Assembly: GCA_031213475.1 (NCBI GenBank)
Contig: JARUPZ010000011.1
Span: forward strand, 1,302,001 to 1,366,000
Direction: 5' to 3'
DNA: 64,000 bases
DNA from: Nereocystis luetkeana
Taxonomy: Eukaryota > Sar > Phaeophyceae > Laminariales > Laminariaceae
The notes below the pieces were generated by a model. That model was not told the origin of the DNA. It saw only the letters and a list, made by a program, of their open reading frames with translations, and did no database searches. Of this stretch, positions 1-11,156 are shown in pieces; the first letter of the stretch is position 1; each line of letters begins with the position of its first letter. Made by a program: the position numbers and the translations under genes.

Positions 1-304
1 GCACTCGTTGCCATTCCCTTCCAGTCGTTTCCCTTTCTCCGTCATCCTGAAAAAAAAAATGCTCCTCGCACTTGCGGTTCTGATCTGAAAAATAAAAATT
101 CTCGCGCAGGGGGAGGTCAATCCGTCTCTTCCCCGCACGTCGACGCTCAGTCTCCCTCCTCCCTCGTCGTCGAATCCAGCCTCCTACCGGCGCAATAGAC
201 TGTGCCGTAGTGTGGCCTGTGGTGGCGCCTGCCTCCGCGCATGGACACCCCGATTGAGCATTGCTGCTCTGCCGCAGCTGCCTAAAAAGACGCGCGAATC
301 GTAG

Positions 305-398
305 GTCTCCGTGCCTGACGCACCACGTACGACCCAACTCTACTGCCGCCTGAGCCTCGCGGCCACAGGCAGCAGCAAGAAGGTATCACTCCTTGAGG
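305..398 (+). CDS. possible internal exon of an unidentified gene
   Basis: A 94-nt open stretch sits between a plausible acceptor (tcgtag, ending at 304) and a strong donor (GAGG then GTGAGT, GT at 399-400). Read from phase 0 it gives about 31 residues including QLYCRLSLAATGSSKKVSLL, a composition that looks coding. An in-frame stop just upstream of the acceptor means it cannot extend left without splicing. I do not recognise the family, and neither neighbouring exon could be found; the gene would run off the left edge or continue into the repeats to the right. It could be chance. Confidence 0.28.
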
Positions 399-514
399 GT
401 GAGTCCGGCCTTACACCCGCCAGAAAGACCTACCCCACTCGCTATTAGCCTGATAGGGCATGCCTCGCAGCATTCCTTGCCGAGGCAGCGAGGGGAACGG
501 TACCTGTGCTATTA

Positions 515-720
515 ATAGTATGATGACATGGCTTTGCATTGCCCACTGCAGTGCACACTGCACACGTGGCAACGTAGTATCTCTGTGGCGTAGCTTTGTG
601 GCAACAGAACTTGTATCTCTTCTAGGATTGAAGAATCGGCACGGACACTGGTTGTGCTGGATGTCGACGGGTAGAAAGAACGGTTTAATGTGAAGAACAC
701 ACACACGGCTAAATAGCAAA
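515..720 (-). repeat. 180-bp dispersed repeat, copy 1
   Basis: The reverse complement of this stretch matches the sequence at 7,310-7,680, sharing the core CCCGTCGACATCCAGCAC and the following cggattcttcaatcct-like segment. The element is AT/GC balanced, carries no recognisable protein, and has no clear terminal repeats, so I cannot assign it to a class. Confidence 0.6.
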
Positions 721-1048
721 TACCTGGTACCTGGTACGTGGTACCTTTACCTGTATTATGCCCATAGTACAATGAATGGTCGGAAGGTGGAGCACCAGAC
801 TTCGAGTATACCAGTATACTATAATATCGAGTACACAAACGTGGTAATTTTTCCAACCCAACCATTTGTACATGAACACAGCAGTAGGTACTGGCAGGTC
901 CCTCGGTTCCCTTTTCTCGCTTAGGCCCATCAATCTAAGGCCATACCTGGTACTGTTGCGCGGACTGGAGATCTGTCCTGTCGTACGCAAATACTACTCG
1001 TATGCAATACGCGTACTGTCAGTATCCGGATACAACGAAGATGTAATG

Positions 1049-1560
1049 TTGCTGTTGTTGTTATCACATCAACTCATCGCCACAATGCAATGCAGTCCGT
1101 GGTCGCAGGACAGGCTCCAATAACTCTGGAGTGGAAGAAATACCTCGGTGAAAAAATAAAACAAGCAAAACGTGGTACACACGATGACTGAAACACATCC
1201 ATCTACACCTCAGACAAAACATGAAAAAAGGAGGTCCGCCCGCGTACGTATCATATACATACGGTACGTATCAGATACATAAGGTACGCTGTAGTACAAG
1301 GCGCCACAGAAACCAAGAAGACCACATACTACCCAGACAAAAAATAGACGGGATGAAAATAACAACTCGACGTCGAAAAATCGAAATCAAAAATCGAAAA
1401 AAATCACATATCCAAGAGGGAAGAGAGAAAAAAAGTTTAAGTCAGGCAAGGAAGCAATAGAAAGCAAGAAATCAAGAAACGACACACAAGAGAATGCGCA
1501 ATTTTTCGCAGATTTCAGGCTCGCACGCATCGCGAGGGGTGTAGAACAGAGGCAAAAACT
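1049..1560 (-). mobile_element. LINE family A, 3' end fragment
   Basis: Begins on the plus strand with a TTG-rich run, then the block GCAGTCCGTGGTCGCAGGAC and CTCTGGAGTGGAAGAAATAC, which is also found at the 3' end of the LINE at 8,550-10,635. It is therefore a 5'-truncated copy whose sense strand is minus and whose tail is (CAA)n. The A-rich part at about 1,285-1,560 recurs at 63,720-63,955 and may be the 3' untranslated region of a sister subfamily. Confidence 0.65.
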
Positions 1561-1740
1561 AAAAAACGTACCAGGGTACCTGGTAATGTATAGCTCCGAC
1601 GGATACCTCTTGTACGGGTTTGGAACCTTCCCTCAAACTCAAAATGCGCTTATCGGCTAAATATACGTTCGGGCCAATGCGGAGGCCATACGACGTACCT
1701 TTCCGGGATATCCGCACTATTACTTCTAACACTCGGTGTG

Positions 1741-1834
1741 TTAATTTTAGAACCGCAGTCCCATTTTGGGGACAAGCCACTCAAATGTTAAGTAGTTTGT
1801 CCCCAAAACGAGACTGCGGTTCTAAAAGGGTTGA
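1741..1834. mobile_element. TTAA-type MITE, copy 1
   Basis: Two inverted arms of about 38 bp (TTTTAGAACCGCAGTCCC and its complement) separated by a short spacer, with TTAA at the left border and a mutated TTGA at the right. The same palindrome occurs at 33,060, 40,801, 46,488 and 63,537. TTAA borders suggest piggyBac-type mobilisation (inference). Confidence 0.8.
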
Positions 1835-2080
1835 TACTGCTGTAGTTGGATACTCACAGCACATACGTACACATAAACCACTTATGATAGAGCTACTACG
1901 ATGAGGAGTGGCGTCTCCCCATCAGCGCCGTCGCCACGTTGCGTCGGTCGCGATGCCGTTTTTAGTGTTTAGCCGTCAAGCGACCGTAAGCCCGTGACAC
2001 GTCTCCATATATATCGGGAAACCTTTAGGTCAGTAAGTTTTACCTACGAGCACGCACGTGCCGTGTGCGAAAAAAGAAGG

Positions 2081-2377
2081 ATGCTCATTGTTCGGTACCG
2101 GAAATTACCGGGAAAAGGTAGTGCTTTAGGATGTAATGTTTTGGGGAAGAAATCCCGCGTATTCCCCACCTCCGCCACAACACACACAATAACTCCTGAG
2201 CCTTATTTTAACCGACTGAAAAAGGCTGGGTACGTAGCATTTACCTGGTTTTCGCTTGCCCCAACCGGCAACGTACCTGAAGAAGTCCAAAAGTACTGCG
2301 AGCTATTAGCAGAGGCTTCGCAATGTTTCCAAGTTAACGAGCGCAATGACATCACCGAAGGCACGGGAAACTGCTGA
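2081..2377 (+). CDS. unrecognised open reading frame, 98 codons
   Basis: From the first ATG this frame encodes 98 residues; the frame is open a further 87 nt upstream without an ATG. It contains PYFNRLKKAGYVAFTWFSLA and an EEVQKYCELLAEA stretch that looks helical. No signal peptide, membrane segment or family motif is apparent. It lies between a MITE and a LINE tail, so it may be a relic of a mobile element or a chance frame. No splice sites clearly extend it. Confidence 0.2.
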   Translation: MLIVRYRKLPGKGSALGCNVLGKKSRVFPTSATTHTITPEPYFNRLKKAGYVAFTWFSLAPTGNVPEEVQKYCELLAEASQCFQVNERNDITEGTGNC

Positions 2378-2426
2378 AAAACCCATCGGAAGCCGGTCTG
2401 AATGACGCAGACACCTATTAATAGGA

Positions 2427-2530
2427 TGTTGTTGTTGTGTTGTTGTTCTCACATTAAATCTCTGACGAAGGAGACCGTGGTCACATGTGAGGTACTGAGA
2501 CTGCGACCATGTAAAAACAAAACACGGAAA
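2427..2530 (-). mobile_element. LINE family A, 3' end fragment
   Basis: TTG-rich run, then TTCTCACATTAA and a diverged CGAAGGAGACCGTGGTCACA block, matching the LINE-A 3' ends at 8,550 and 26,801 in the same orientation. Confidence 0.65.
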
Positions 2531-2644
2531 ATGAAATTCGGAAGACCTGAACAACTCGTAATACAACATATGTATGCTTCATGCGATGCATATATGCCAC
2601 CGGGGGGTGGTAATTGTTGTCCACCCTTCGGAATGGCGTCTTCC

Positions 2645-2757
2645 TGGCCTGTCCTTGAGAGAGAAGAAATCGGGGGGGGGGGGGTGAAAAAGCTGAAATA
2701 GGCTGTTTCCCGGAGAATATCAGGTTCCAGCTAGGGAAACACGCATTCCTGAAAAAT
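2645..2757. repeat. dispersed repeat R2, copy 1
   Basis: Shares CTGTCCTTG, a GAAATnGn-type segment, AGGCTGTTTC, and CCAGCTnGGGAAA followed by GCATTCCTGA with 39,915-40,020. A poly-G run interrupts this copy. Class unknown. Confidence 0.5.
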
Positions 2758-3887
2758 AGCGTGCAATACATCACGTGTTGTTGTTGTTGCGGGGGTTCAT
2801 TGGCATAAAGCAGCTGAAATCCAACAGCAACAACAAGAGTCCAATCAAATCTAATTTTGCTGTTTTGGGTGAATCGGGGATATTTCGTTACTTTCCCCCG
2901 AATTTAGCCGTCACTTGCCGTCGCATCCCACAACGGCCCCTTTGCGGTGAAATGGCGGATGAAAAACTGTGGCCACCCCGCTTTTGTTTACTCGTAGGAC
3001 GTAGACAACGCCGTTGCTAAAAAGGTGAATCTGGTTTTGTTCTTTTGGAAGAAGCCTTCCTGATATCGTACCGGATATTTTTTTCACACGAGCGATATTG
3101 ATGGTCGCCGTGTACTCCCGATTATATCGTAGAGCTCCGGCTCCGTGACGGAAATACATACGTGCGAGGTAACTTTCTGCTGCGATCATTTCCTTGACAA
3201 TTCACATCGCATTTTGTTGCGGCAATTTTAACCTTGCGGCTAATAATAATATGACCAACATACGATATATTGTTGAAAGCAACATCTTGACATATCCCAT
3301 TAATACCAATACTGTGTAAAGGTTTCCTCATATTCCTGTCAGACCAAGTCTCAACCTAAATAATACCAGGTACCTACGATCGTAGACCCGGTATATACTC
3401 GTATAGATAGCTACTGGTACTTCCCGAAGCCAGCTCGCCTTGTTTCTACAGGGCGTTGCCGCAAACACAAGCATTGCATACATTCGAATCCGCGCCGAAC
3501 TTGGCTCTTGACAATCGGTCTTATTCCGCCGTAATGGAGATAAGCGGTCTCAAGAAATATCACGGAATCATTCCGCGCCACGGTCCTCGTCCTGGGATAT
3601 ATCGCATTTACGTATATGGTGTTTACATGGGGTCGGCCTCTCATTTGTTCCCCGAATCATGTCGGAGTACTCTACCGCTGGTAACTTTCATGTCACAGCT
3701 ACGAAAGGTCTTCGAACATACATACGTTCGCATTAATATCACCATAACTGCTGTAGTTGGCCACATCTTATTTGTGTCGAACGGAGAAGGGCAAGAGCAA
3801 ACCTGCCTGTAGTTTCCCCAACAAACCACCCCCAGTGGTACTGAGGTTGGGTTCTGCTTGCATATCACCTGAGGTAGAACCCTGCGG

Positions 3888-4356
3888 TGGGGGGGGGGGG
3901 GGGGGGGGTGTACTCGATAGGAGAGATGCACTCGATCTCATGCATGGCCGTAGTCGTATGGCCATAGACCCTCGCATCCCTACAATGCCGGGACGGAGCA
4001 TGTCGGGTTTTCACCGACCAGGCAGACATTGCTTATACCAAGCGCGGCGCGCCGTGAGGTGTCTGGCGATTCGCATGAAGGGTGAGTTGCATCCTACTAA
4101 GAGCCGCTGGCGAGGCGGGCTTGCATAAGGATGACAGCTTCAATGAGTTAATTTAATTTCCGGTGTAGCCACTTCCAGATACAGCAATGGGAGTACTATG
4201 TAACTGCCTCTTGGGTGCCTCACCTTGAACACTACGTGATACGATCAATTCCCTCGTGCAGAGTAAAGGTTCTTTTCTTCGCACAAAGGATCTAACTCGA
4301 CGACCAGCTGTGGGCGACCGCCAAAAAAAAAAAAACGATACCCTGGTTATCTAGCT
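3888..4356 (-). mobile_element. poly-G flanked SINE-like element, copy 1
   Basis: Starts with about 20 G, then GTACTCGATAGGAGAG, CATGGCCGTAGTCGTATGG, GACCCTCGCATCCCTACAAT and ends near CCCTGGTTATCTAGCT. Near-full-length copies lie at 29,636 and 32,671. In sense orientation (minus here) the element ends in GAGTAC plus poly-C, the same 3' end as the LINE-B fragment at 4,565-5,483, which suggests a SINE mobilised by that LINE. No tRNA-like head was recognised. Confidence 0.7.
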
Positions 4357-4418
4357 CACGCAGTGAGCGGCACGTTTTACAGTGTCATTGCCAACCGACG
4401 CCAACCCAACCTATAACA

Positions 4419-4566
4419 GGGGGGAGGGGGGGGGAATCGATAGGAGAGATGTACTCGATCTCATGCATGGCCGTAGTCATATGACCATAGACCCTCGCAT
4501 GCCTACAATGCCGGGACGGAGCATGTCGCGTTTTCACCGACCAGGCAGACATTGCTTGCACCAAGG
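4419..4566 (-). mobile_element. poly-G flanked SINE-like element, truncated copy
   Basis: Only the 3' third of the family (poly-G, GATAGGAGAGATG, CATGGCCGTAGTC through CATTGCTTGCACCA), abutting the poly-G of the next element. Confidence 0.7.
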
Positions 4567-5483
4567 GGGGGGGGGGGGGGGTGCGTACTCATTTGTTGCT
4601 TGCCTTAGTCATTTGACCATTGACCACGCATCCCTTTCGAGACGGAGCACCGTTCCTACTCCTAATAGAGACACCTCCAACAATTGGGCGCTCATTACGT
4701 GGTTTCCATATATTACATAAAAACTTTTTGCTAATCTTATCCCCTTCCTGTTTGGCCGCCTGTGGCCACCATCTATCTCCTAGGATAGCGATCGTTTTCT
4801 CGCTGCTATCTAGTTTGTCAAACTCCTCCATGTCACATTCTTATATTTCCCTCATCTCCTCTTCTAACACATCCCGTTCCTCCTTGTATATTTCACATTC
4901 TCCTACTATGTGAATTCTACCCTCTATCGCTTTGCCACACGGGCACATCTGTGCATCTATTTCCTCCTCCTCCTATACCTCTTTCTTCTTTCTGGCAAGT
5001 CCAGGTCGCCTACACGAAACCGCAGCTTCAGCGTTTTCGCGAAGTCCATTGGGCCGTGCAGATACGTTTTCATTCCTATTCCTTCCCTCAATCTCCCGTA
5101 TATCTCTAGGTGTTTTTCCATTTCCACCTTGTTTCGTAGCGCTAGCCTTTCCCTTCTTTCTATCCTTTCTTCTACTTCTGCCTTGTACTTCCCAAACTTC
5201 CCGGCGAACATCACATCTTCTTGGTTTCCCCCTACATCCTTCCATACTTTCTCAACTACGCTATCCCACCTTATTCCAGTTCGCCCTTTTGTTACTTTCT
5301 CCCATATAGCTTTATCAACTATGGCCGGCAACCTCTTTTTTGGCATGTTCCTTACTTTATATTGCCCTTTCAACTTTCTCCTATCCCTGTTTGTCTTGAG
5401 TGGGTGCATTCCCAGTTCTGCTCTTAATACTGTATTACTAGTCGTACTTGAGCATATGAGGATTTTTTTAGCTGCTGCCATCT
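4565..5483 (-). mobile_element. LINE family B, 3' end of a reverse-transcriptase ORF, decayed
   Basis: The minus strand encodes the C-terminal part of a non-LTR retrotransposon polyprotein: VLRAELGMHPLKTNRDRRKL, GIRWDSVVEKVW, TYLHGPMDFAKTLKLRFRVG, then, after a shift of frame near 4,960, a zinc-knuckle-like MCPCG...HIVGEC motif and GDRWWPQAAKQEGD. An in-frame stop also separates the last part. The RT catalytic core is absent, so the copy is 5' truncated at about 5,483. The 3' end runs into poly-C (poly-G on plus). The frame change and stop show it is dead. Family assignment comes from remembered algal LINE proteins. Confidence 0.8.
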
Positions 5484-5899
5484 GTACTGTTTATATGAGG
5501 GGGGGGGGGGGTATAGCAGCGTGTAGAAATACCAGTATTGGATGCAAATCACTCGATCCGAAAGAGCCATGGGGGCTCCGCGCTCCTCATGTGGCGCCAC
5601 GCGCTGCTCCCGGGCAGGTGTGACAGAGGTCGTTTGAGGATTGCGAAGAAAGCTGGTGCCGTAGCTCCGGTTGTCGCTACAGGCGCGTACGCAGGCGGTG
5701 TCGGGGCGGCAGGCGGTGCCGGAAGCACAGACAGACGCGCTCTGTCAGCGGTGAAGGGCCACCCTTGCCAAAAGGGCTCTGCCCCTGTTCAAATTTGTTC
5801 TCCGCGAGCGGTGCCGTCACGCACCTGTACGCATGCTGTTGTGTGGACCCCGGGTGACACTTCTTATCCTTGTTGGAAATGTTTAGAGGCCTTACCGAC

Positions 5900-5990
5900 A
5901 CAGCTGGGACAGTTGGGGGGTGTGTTCATGCCATGCATGGCCGTAGTCGAATGGTCATCGATCTTCGGGAGCGGGGGGGGGGTTGACGAA
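5900..5990 (-). mobile_element. fragment of the poly-G SINE-like 3' end
   Basis: Contains CATGCATGGCCGTAGTCGAA, ATGGTCATCGATC and a poly-G run, in a different order from the full copies, so it is a rearranged remnant. Confidence 0.4.
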
Positions 5991-7300
5991 CACCAGTGAT
6001 TACTTTGACACGATGAAGTTTTGCTTCTTATCACTGGGGGTGGTTTCCTGCGGAGGGGTTGTATCTCAGCGAAGGGTGCTGACCTAGGCCAAATACGGTA
6101 CATTCCGAAGCTTCGTAGCTCGCATTACTCGTGCGTCGTGTTCCTTGAATTGTAGCAATTTTCCATCCAGTCCTTGCGAAGTTGACCCCCATCATCGGCC
6201 GCATTCTGCCGATCTGTACATACGGGGTTTCACGGCAGGGATCCCCTCCCATTGCACGCAACCTTCCTCGGCTTTGTACGAGTATCGTACGGAGTCATCC
6301 CCACATTTACTATGTAGCCGAATCACGTTGACATGTGCATACTCGTCATGGCTTAGCTGCGTTATGGTTACTGGTACGAACGATGCCTATCTTCGGCAAT
6401 GGCAACACTATCAATAAAAAAACGTATAATATTATCGCGAATAGCATATAGGGTCAACGTGTATACTGCAGGGGTATATGGAGGGGTAGGAGGATGCCTC
6501 TCGTGCCTAAAGCCCTGCGGGTAGATAGGCCCTCGAAGTGTACGGATGTACATAGATACGTACGTACGTAAGTACCGGATTAGTCCATATTCACGTCATC
6601 CGTCATTATATCAGCTGTTTCCAGTGTCAATTTTCACCCCCCGTTCTCTCAGAAGTTCACGCTGCGACGCACCACCCGTGATCATCGTTGCATTCGACCT
6701 GCAAGACTATCAACATCTCGACGTCCGGTGACTCTGCGGTCTAGCAGTCGACTGTCACCGTGCTGGCGGTTGCACTGGGGTTGGAACGTCGGCCGGTGTA
6801 TTTACTGCACATCCATCCGCGCATGCATTCTTTTTTTTCGGTATTTTGTGCCCGAAAGTGCGGAAGCGCGGGCCGGAAAAAAATAGAACAAAACTCAAAC
6901 GAGGTCATGCGGACATGAGTTTTGAGGAAAGACTCTATCTCGCAGCTTTCGTTTCATTTTATGCCATCCAACAAACAAATCACAGGAATGCTGAACGCTT
7001 ACTACTCCATGAAGAACAGACTAAATGAAAGCAAGCACCATGGAGAAGATAACCACCTTATGACCATATGACCACGGCTTGCCCAGAATAACTGAGTGTA
7101 AAACCTTCAACCTGGTATATACGTATATACGAGTTGAGCTGGACTGAAATATATACGAAGTAGAAAAATAACACACTACACTACGCCCACCAGCGACGCA
7201 TGCAAACGTCGCGTCACATGCTACCAGAGGTATATCTACCGCACCCGTTGCGGTATGCTGTATCAGTTACCTCGTGTTATGTGGTGTAGCGGTGCGTCCG
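5990..7300. other. gene-poor spacer
   Basis: No exon, RNA gene or known repeat recognised. The longest plus-strand frame (6,846-7,028, about 60 codons) has no motif. Confidence 0.4.
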
Positions 7301-7309
7301 CCTGAAGAG

Positions 7310-7680
7310 CATACGTGTGTGTTGTTCGCATTAACCCGTTATGTTTACCCGTCGACATTCAGCGCAACCAGCGCCCGTGCCGATTCTTCAATCCTAAAAA
7401 GATACAAGCTCTGTGGTTCCAAAACTACGACACAGCAGCGACACTACATTGTTATGCAATAAACAGAGTAGACCATGCAATGCCATGCCATCGTACTGTG
7501 TGTGCGTGTTTTTCACTTTGAACCGTCCTTTCTACCCGTCGGCATCCAGCACAACCAGTGTCCGTGCCGATAGTTCAATCCTACGAGAGAGTTAAAAGTT
7601 CTGTGGTGACAAACACACGCCACATCAGAGATACTGCATTGTTTATGCAGTGAGCAGAGTAAACAACGCAACTATGGTAC
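7310..7680 (+). repeat. 180-bp dispersed repeat, two tandem copies
   Basis: Two head-to-tail, diverged copies (about 7,310-7,495 and 7,496-7,680), each with a TACCCGTCG.CATYCAGC core, CGTGCCGATnnTTCAATCCT and an ATGCA(A/G)T-AGCAGAGTA end. The inverted copy at 515-720 shows the unit is dispersed. Confidence 0.65.
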
Positions 7681-7701
7681 GTGTCAGCATACCCCGATAC
7701 C

Positions 7702-8046
7702 GGTCGCCCCGGTGGTTCAAGTGGTCAACCTCGAATTCTACTTGTTTGAGTCCTGGGTTCGAGCCCCAGGTGGGTCGGACTTTGACTTACTTGCAAAAAT
7801 AAAAAAGGATTCAATTGTTGAGAGCGCCTTGCAGCGTGGGTGCACAATTCGATGCGAGTCGACGAGGGAAGAAAAGGCTGAAATCTTCTCGCGATAAAAA
7901 TGAAGGCAAGTACCGTAGCGGGAAGGGGGTAGAAGAGCCTGCTATGTGACCCCGGATCTGAGTTACGAGTAGGAAGGAGAGAGAGAAGAAGATGTGCGAA
8001 GATAATGAATGGGATGAGAATTAACAAAAAAAAAAAAAAAAAAAAA
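7702..8046 (+). mobile_element. tRNA-derived SINE with poly-A tail
   Basis: A pol III type head contains an A box (TGGTTCAAGTGG) and a B box (GGTTCGAGCCC). The T arm folds (CTGGG/CCCAG with a 7-nt TTCGAGC loop), but the anticodon loop is too long and the acceptor stem mismatched, so this is not a working tRNA. A unique body follows and the element ends in about 20 A. Its 3' body (CGCGATAAAAATGAAGG) recurs at 30,239 with another poly-A tail, confirming a retroposed family. Confidence 0.75.
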
Positions 8047-8435
8047 CAGACAGGCACGACATTCTAAAAATCGGAGATATATCGAAAGGAAACAAAAAAA
8101 AACGCACTGGGTGCGATAGACCCGACATACACATTCTTTAAAAGAGAGACCACGAAAGAAACAAAAAAACTACCTGGTACTGCGTAATCGAAAGAAGAGA
8201 AAAAATAAAAGGAAAAAGGAAAAGGTGTCGTGCCCCCCCCGCAGGAGATGTGGCAAACAATATAGAACGACCGAAAAAAACAATACCACCACATCGAAAC
8301 AGAGAACGACTAAAAACGAGGGGAATTCACAGGCTAAACGACGCACAAAAAATATATATACCGTCCACCAACTATTGTTCCTAGGCATTTTATCGTGAAA
8401 GGTCGTCAGCCTTTTTCATGAATTTTTAGTGGGGG

Positions 8436-8549
8436 CATTAGCCAGAAATAGGTATACCTACGCCTTTTGGGCTATTCATGGGTACACTTGAGATTGCGCC
8501 CTGAAAAAAACTCCTGGCGCCCTCTGATATTGGGCCTGCGCTTCCATCG
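8436..8549 (+). repeat. fold-back element, outer part of left arm
   Basis: Reverse complement of about 12,236-12,341 (GCCAGAAATAGGTATACCTA, CTTGAGATTGCGCCCTGAA, ATTGGGCCTGCGC). It is cut from the rest of the left arm by the LINE at 8,550-10,635. Confidence 0.85.
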
Positions 8550-10635
8550 TTGTTGTTGTTGTTGTTGTTGTTGGTGTTAGTGTTGTTGTTGTTGTTGTTG
8601 TTGTTGTTGTGTTGTTGTTCTCACATTAACTCACAATTCAATGCAGTCCGTGGTCGCAGGACAGGCTCCAATAACTCTGGAGTGGAAGAAATACCTCAAG
8701 TAAAAACAGAGGCAAAAACAAAAAACAAGCATACGCACTCCACCACTAGTGACTGCGGACACCAGGGAAGCAAAAAGGAGACTATTAATAGCAGACGAAA
8801 ACCTAAAAAAAGAAGATGAAGCTAAGCAAAAAAAAACAAAACAAAACAAAAACAGACGCAGGTAGCAAAACGCAAAAAAAAGGCAAAACGGACCATACTA
8901 ACAAAGACACAAAGAGGTACAAACGGGAATGAAAGAAAAATGAAAAAAAAAAAAATGAAAAAAAAAGGGACGAAAAAGCGATAATCACGGGCGGGGGGGA
9001 AAGAAAATACGAAAGGCAGGCACTGGAGCATACAGACACGCAAAGTTGCCCAGATGGCACCATGCTAGTTACTTGGGTACCAAAGAAAGGAGTGCATCAT
9101 GACGATGATGGCCATAACTAGGCTTCAGTCTGTTGGGCAGACCGCCTCATCTCCCCCCCCCCCGCCATTCCCCCTCGTCCCCCTTTCGCCCCCCCCCTCT
9201 TCCCTGCCATTCTGCACACTCGCGTTGGCGTCAACGGCTGTGGTCGTGATTGCAGCTGTTCTATGCCGTTCTGCCGATGCCTCCTTCTCATCTGTATGCC
9301 ATTTCCGCATGAAGGCCTCCGCCCCTTCCTCGACCCATCGGAACCATCTGCCGGCTTTCTGTGCTGCCTCGCGCCACCCTTCGAGCTTGATGCCGAACTC
9401 CTTGAGGTCCTCCTCAAGGTACCTCATCCAGTCCCACTCCTGTCCTCCGGAGTAACCCTTACCCCCAACCATCTCCCCAAACATCACCCTCTTCGGCAGA
9501 CGCTCCTCTCCCATTCGTGTCACAAAGCCCGCAAACAAGAGCCCACGTCTGCGTACCGTCGTCTCAACGCTTTCAGATTTTGTCCTGAGAAGCGCGCTAG
9601 CATAGGATAGAATGTGGTCTTCGCGCTTTCGTTTTCGCCACCCGATGCATCGGAGGAGCATCTTGTGGTGGACCTCCCGTAGCCTACCGTAATCAGTCTT
9701 GCTCGGGCTCCAAGTAACGCAACCGTAGAGCAACGTTTCGATCACCTCGGCTCTCAGCATTAGCACCTTCAGGCGTAGGCGCACACCCGGGCGGTCAAAA
9801 AATTCCATCTTATACCGTCCGAAGCATGCCCATGCCCTCTGGAGTCGACGCGTTACCTCGACACTTCTGTCCGTCCAATCTGCGCTGATAGCCCCGCCCA
9901 GATACACAAACTCGGTCGTTTGTTCGTACACTTGGCCGGCGGCGGTGACGGTGAACGGCACATTCCCCCCATCTTTCGTTTGCAGACACATTATCTCCGT
10001 CTTGGCCTCCGAGACCGTCAGGCCGAAAGCAGCACATGCAGACACGATCACCGTCATCATCCTCTCCAGGCCGTTGGGTGATCTCGATACTATGCCTGCA
10101 TCGTCAGCATAGAGCATAGCCCACAGTGTCTGGGCCTCTTTATCATTCCCCTGTCCATCGGCGTGCCCGACCCGTGCCTTCCCCCTCTTCTTTTTCTTCT
10201 TCTCCTGTTTTTGTTGGAGTTGCACCAAGCTGTCCGTGATGGCTTTATCAGCAGCGAAACGTTTCTCCGCCACACGCAGCACCGCTGTAAAAAACATGTT
10301 GAACAACAATGGCGCGAGCACACACCCTTGCCGTAGGTCCTGTTTCACGTCGAACATATCTGAGCACTCGCCGTCATCCAGCCGCACGCATGCTCGCATG
10401 CCGTCGTGGAATTGGCGGATAACGGTGAGCATTCTAGGTGGCACCCCAAAGCGAGCCAAGACAGCCCACAGAGGGTTCGGTCGACGGAGTCATAGGCTTT
10501 GGTGAGGTCGACAAAGCACATGAACAGCGGAGTGTCCTTCTTCCTTGCCAATTCCTGCAAGCGTCGCACCACGAACATCATGTCGACCGTCGATCGTTCG
10601 GGCCTAAAGCCACACTGCTCCTCCGGCAGGATGCC
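8550..10635 (-). mobile_element. LINE family A, 5'-truncated non-LTR retrotransposon
   Basis: The minus strand encodes a reverse transcriptase. The upstream part has [12 protein letters not shown] and motif A ([13 protein letters not shown]); after a one-base frameshift near 10,470 a 444-codon frame follows (10,459-9,125) with [12 protein letters not shown] and the catalytic YADD in [13 protein letters not shown]. The C-terminal part has no obvious RNase H. A lysine-rich insert ([11 protein letters not shown]) precedes YADD. The 3' untranslated region is very T-rich in sense and the tail is (CAA)n, seen as TTG repeats at 8,550-8,612. The endonuclease region is missing and the 5' end is truncated. 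The two fold-back arms fix the insertion point exactly. Confidence 0.93.
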
Positions 10636-11156
10636 TACCTACGAATGGCTCAAAAAGCCAAGGTACACCTACTATCAGCTATTCAACTTCCGTAGGTCAC
10701 CCATTCATTCTTCTGAATTTCACATCAACCCACCTATCCGAATTTCTTATTTTTTGGAGAAGCTCAGCTTGTCTCGTGTTTTATGGTGCCCTTGTTCTTA
10801 ACAGAGCTACTTGTAGGGGCGGGACGTTTGTCTAAGTACCAGGGATAGTACTAGAAGAGTATCATCAGGTATTAACAGTGTGTGAATTGCTGTATTATTG
10901 ATTGACCACGGGCCTCCACAAATTCCATCTGTAGTCTGTGTGCTCTGAACACACTCGCGTCCTATCGGCAATAGGACAGCAGGCCACGCCGAGCGTACCT
11001 TGCGAAGTCGCGCGAGAGACAGGCCGAAACAACCAGAACTCAAACACATGAAAAACACAAGTAAAGTGCCATCTAGCCGAGAAAAAGAGAAGAGAGGAAA
11101 CATACGTGGATGTCTATGGTTGGCACATGTCGAAATGCACCGCATAAACCACGCAT
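10636..11156 (+). repeat. fold-back element, inner part of left arm
   Basis: Inverted copy of 11,517-12,235, sharing CCAAGGTACACCTACTATCA, GGGGCGGGACGTTTGTCTA and GGCACATGTCGAAATGCACC. The right arm is longer because of small indels and the sequence near 11,990-12,170. Mirror-image frames with the same protein start (MRSRARD) on both strands are a by-product of the palindrome. Confidence 0.9.

Noticed and set aside
4910-5623. 237-codon plus-strand frame rich in Ser, Phe and Leu
   Set aside because: It is the antisense of the LINE-B coding region.
7702-7785. Functional tRNA gene
   Set aside because: A and B boxes and T arm are present but the anticodon arm and acceptor stem do not fold properly; it is the head of a SINE with a poly-A tail.
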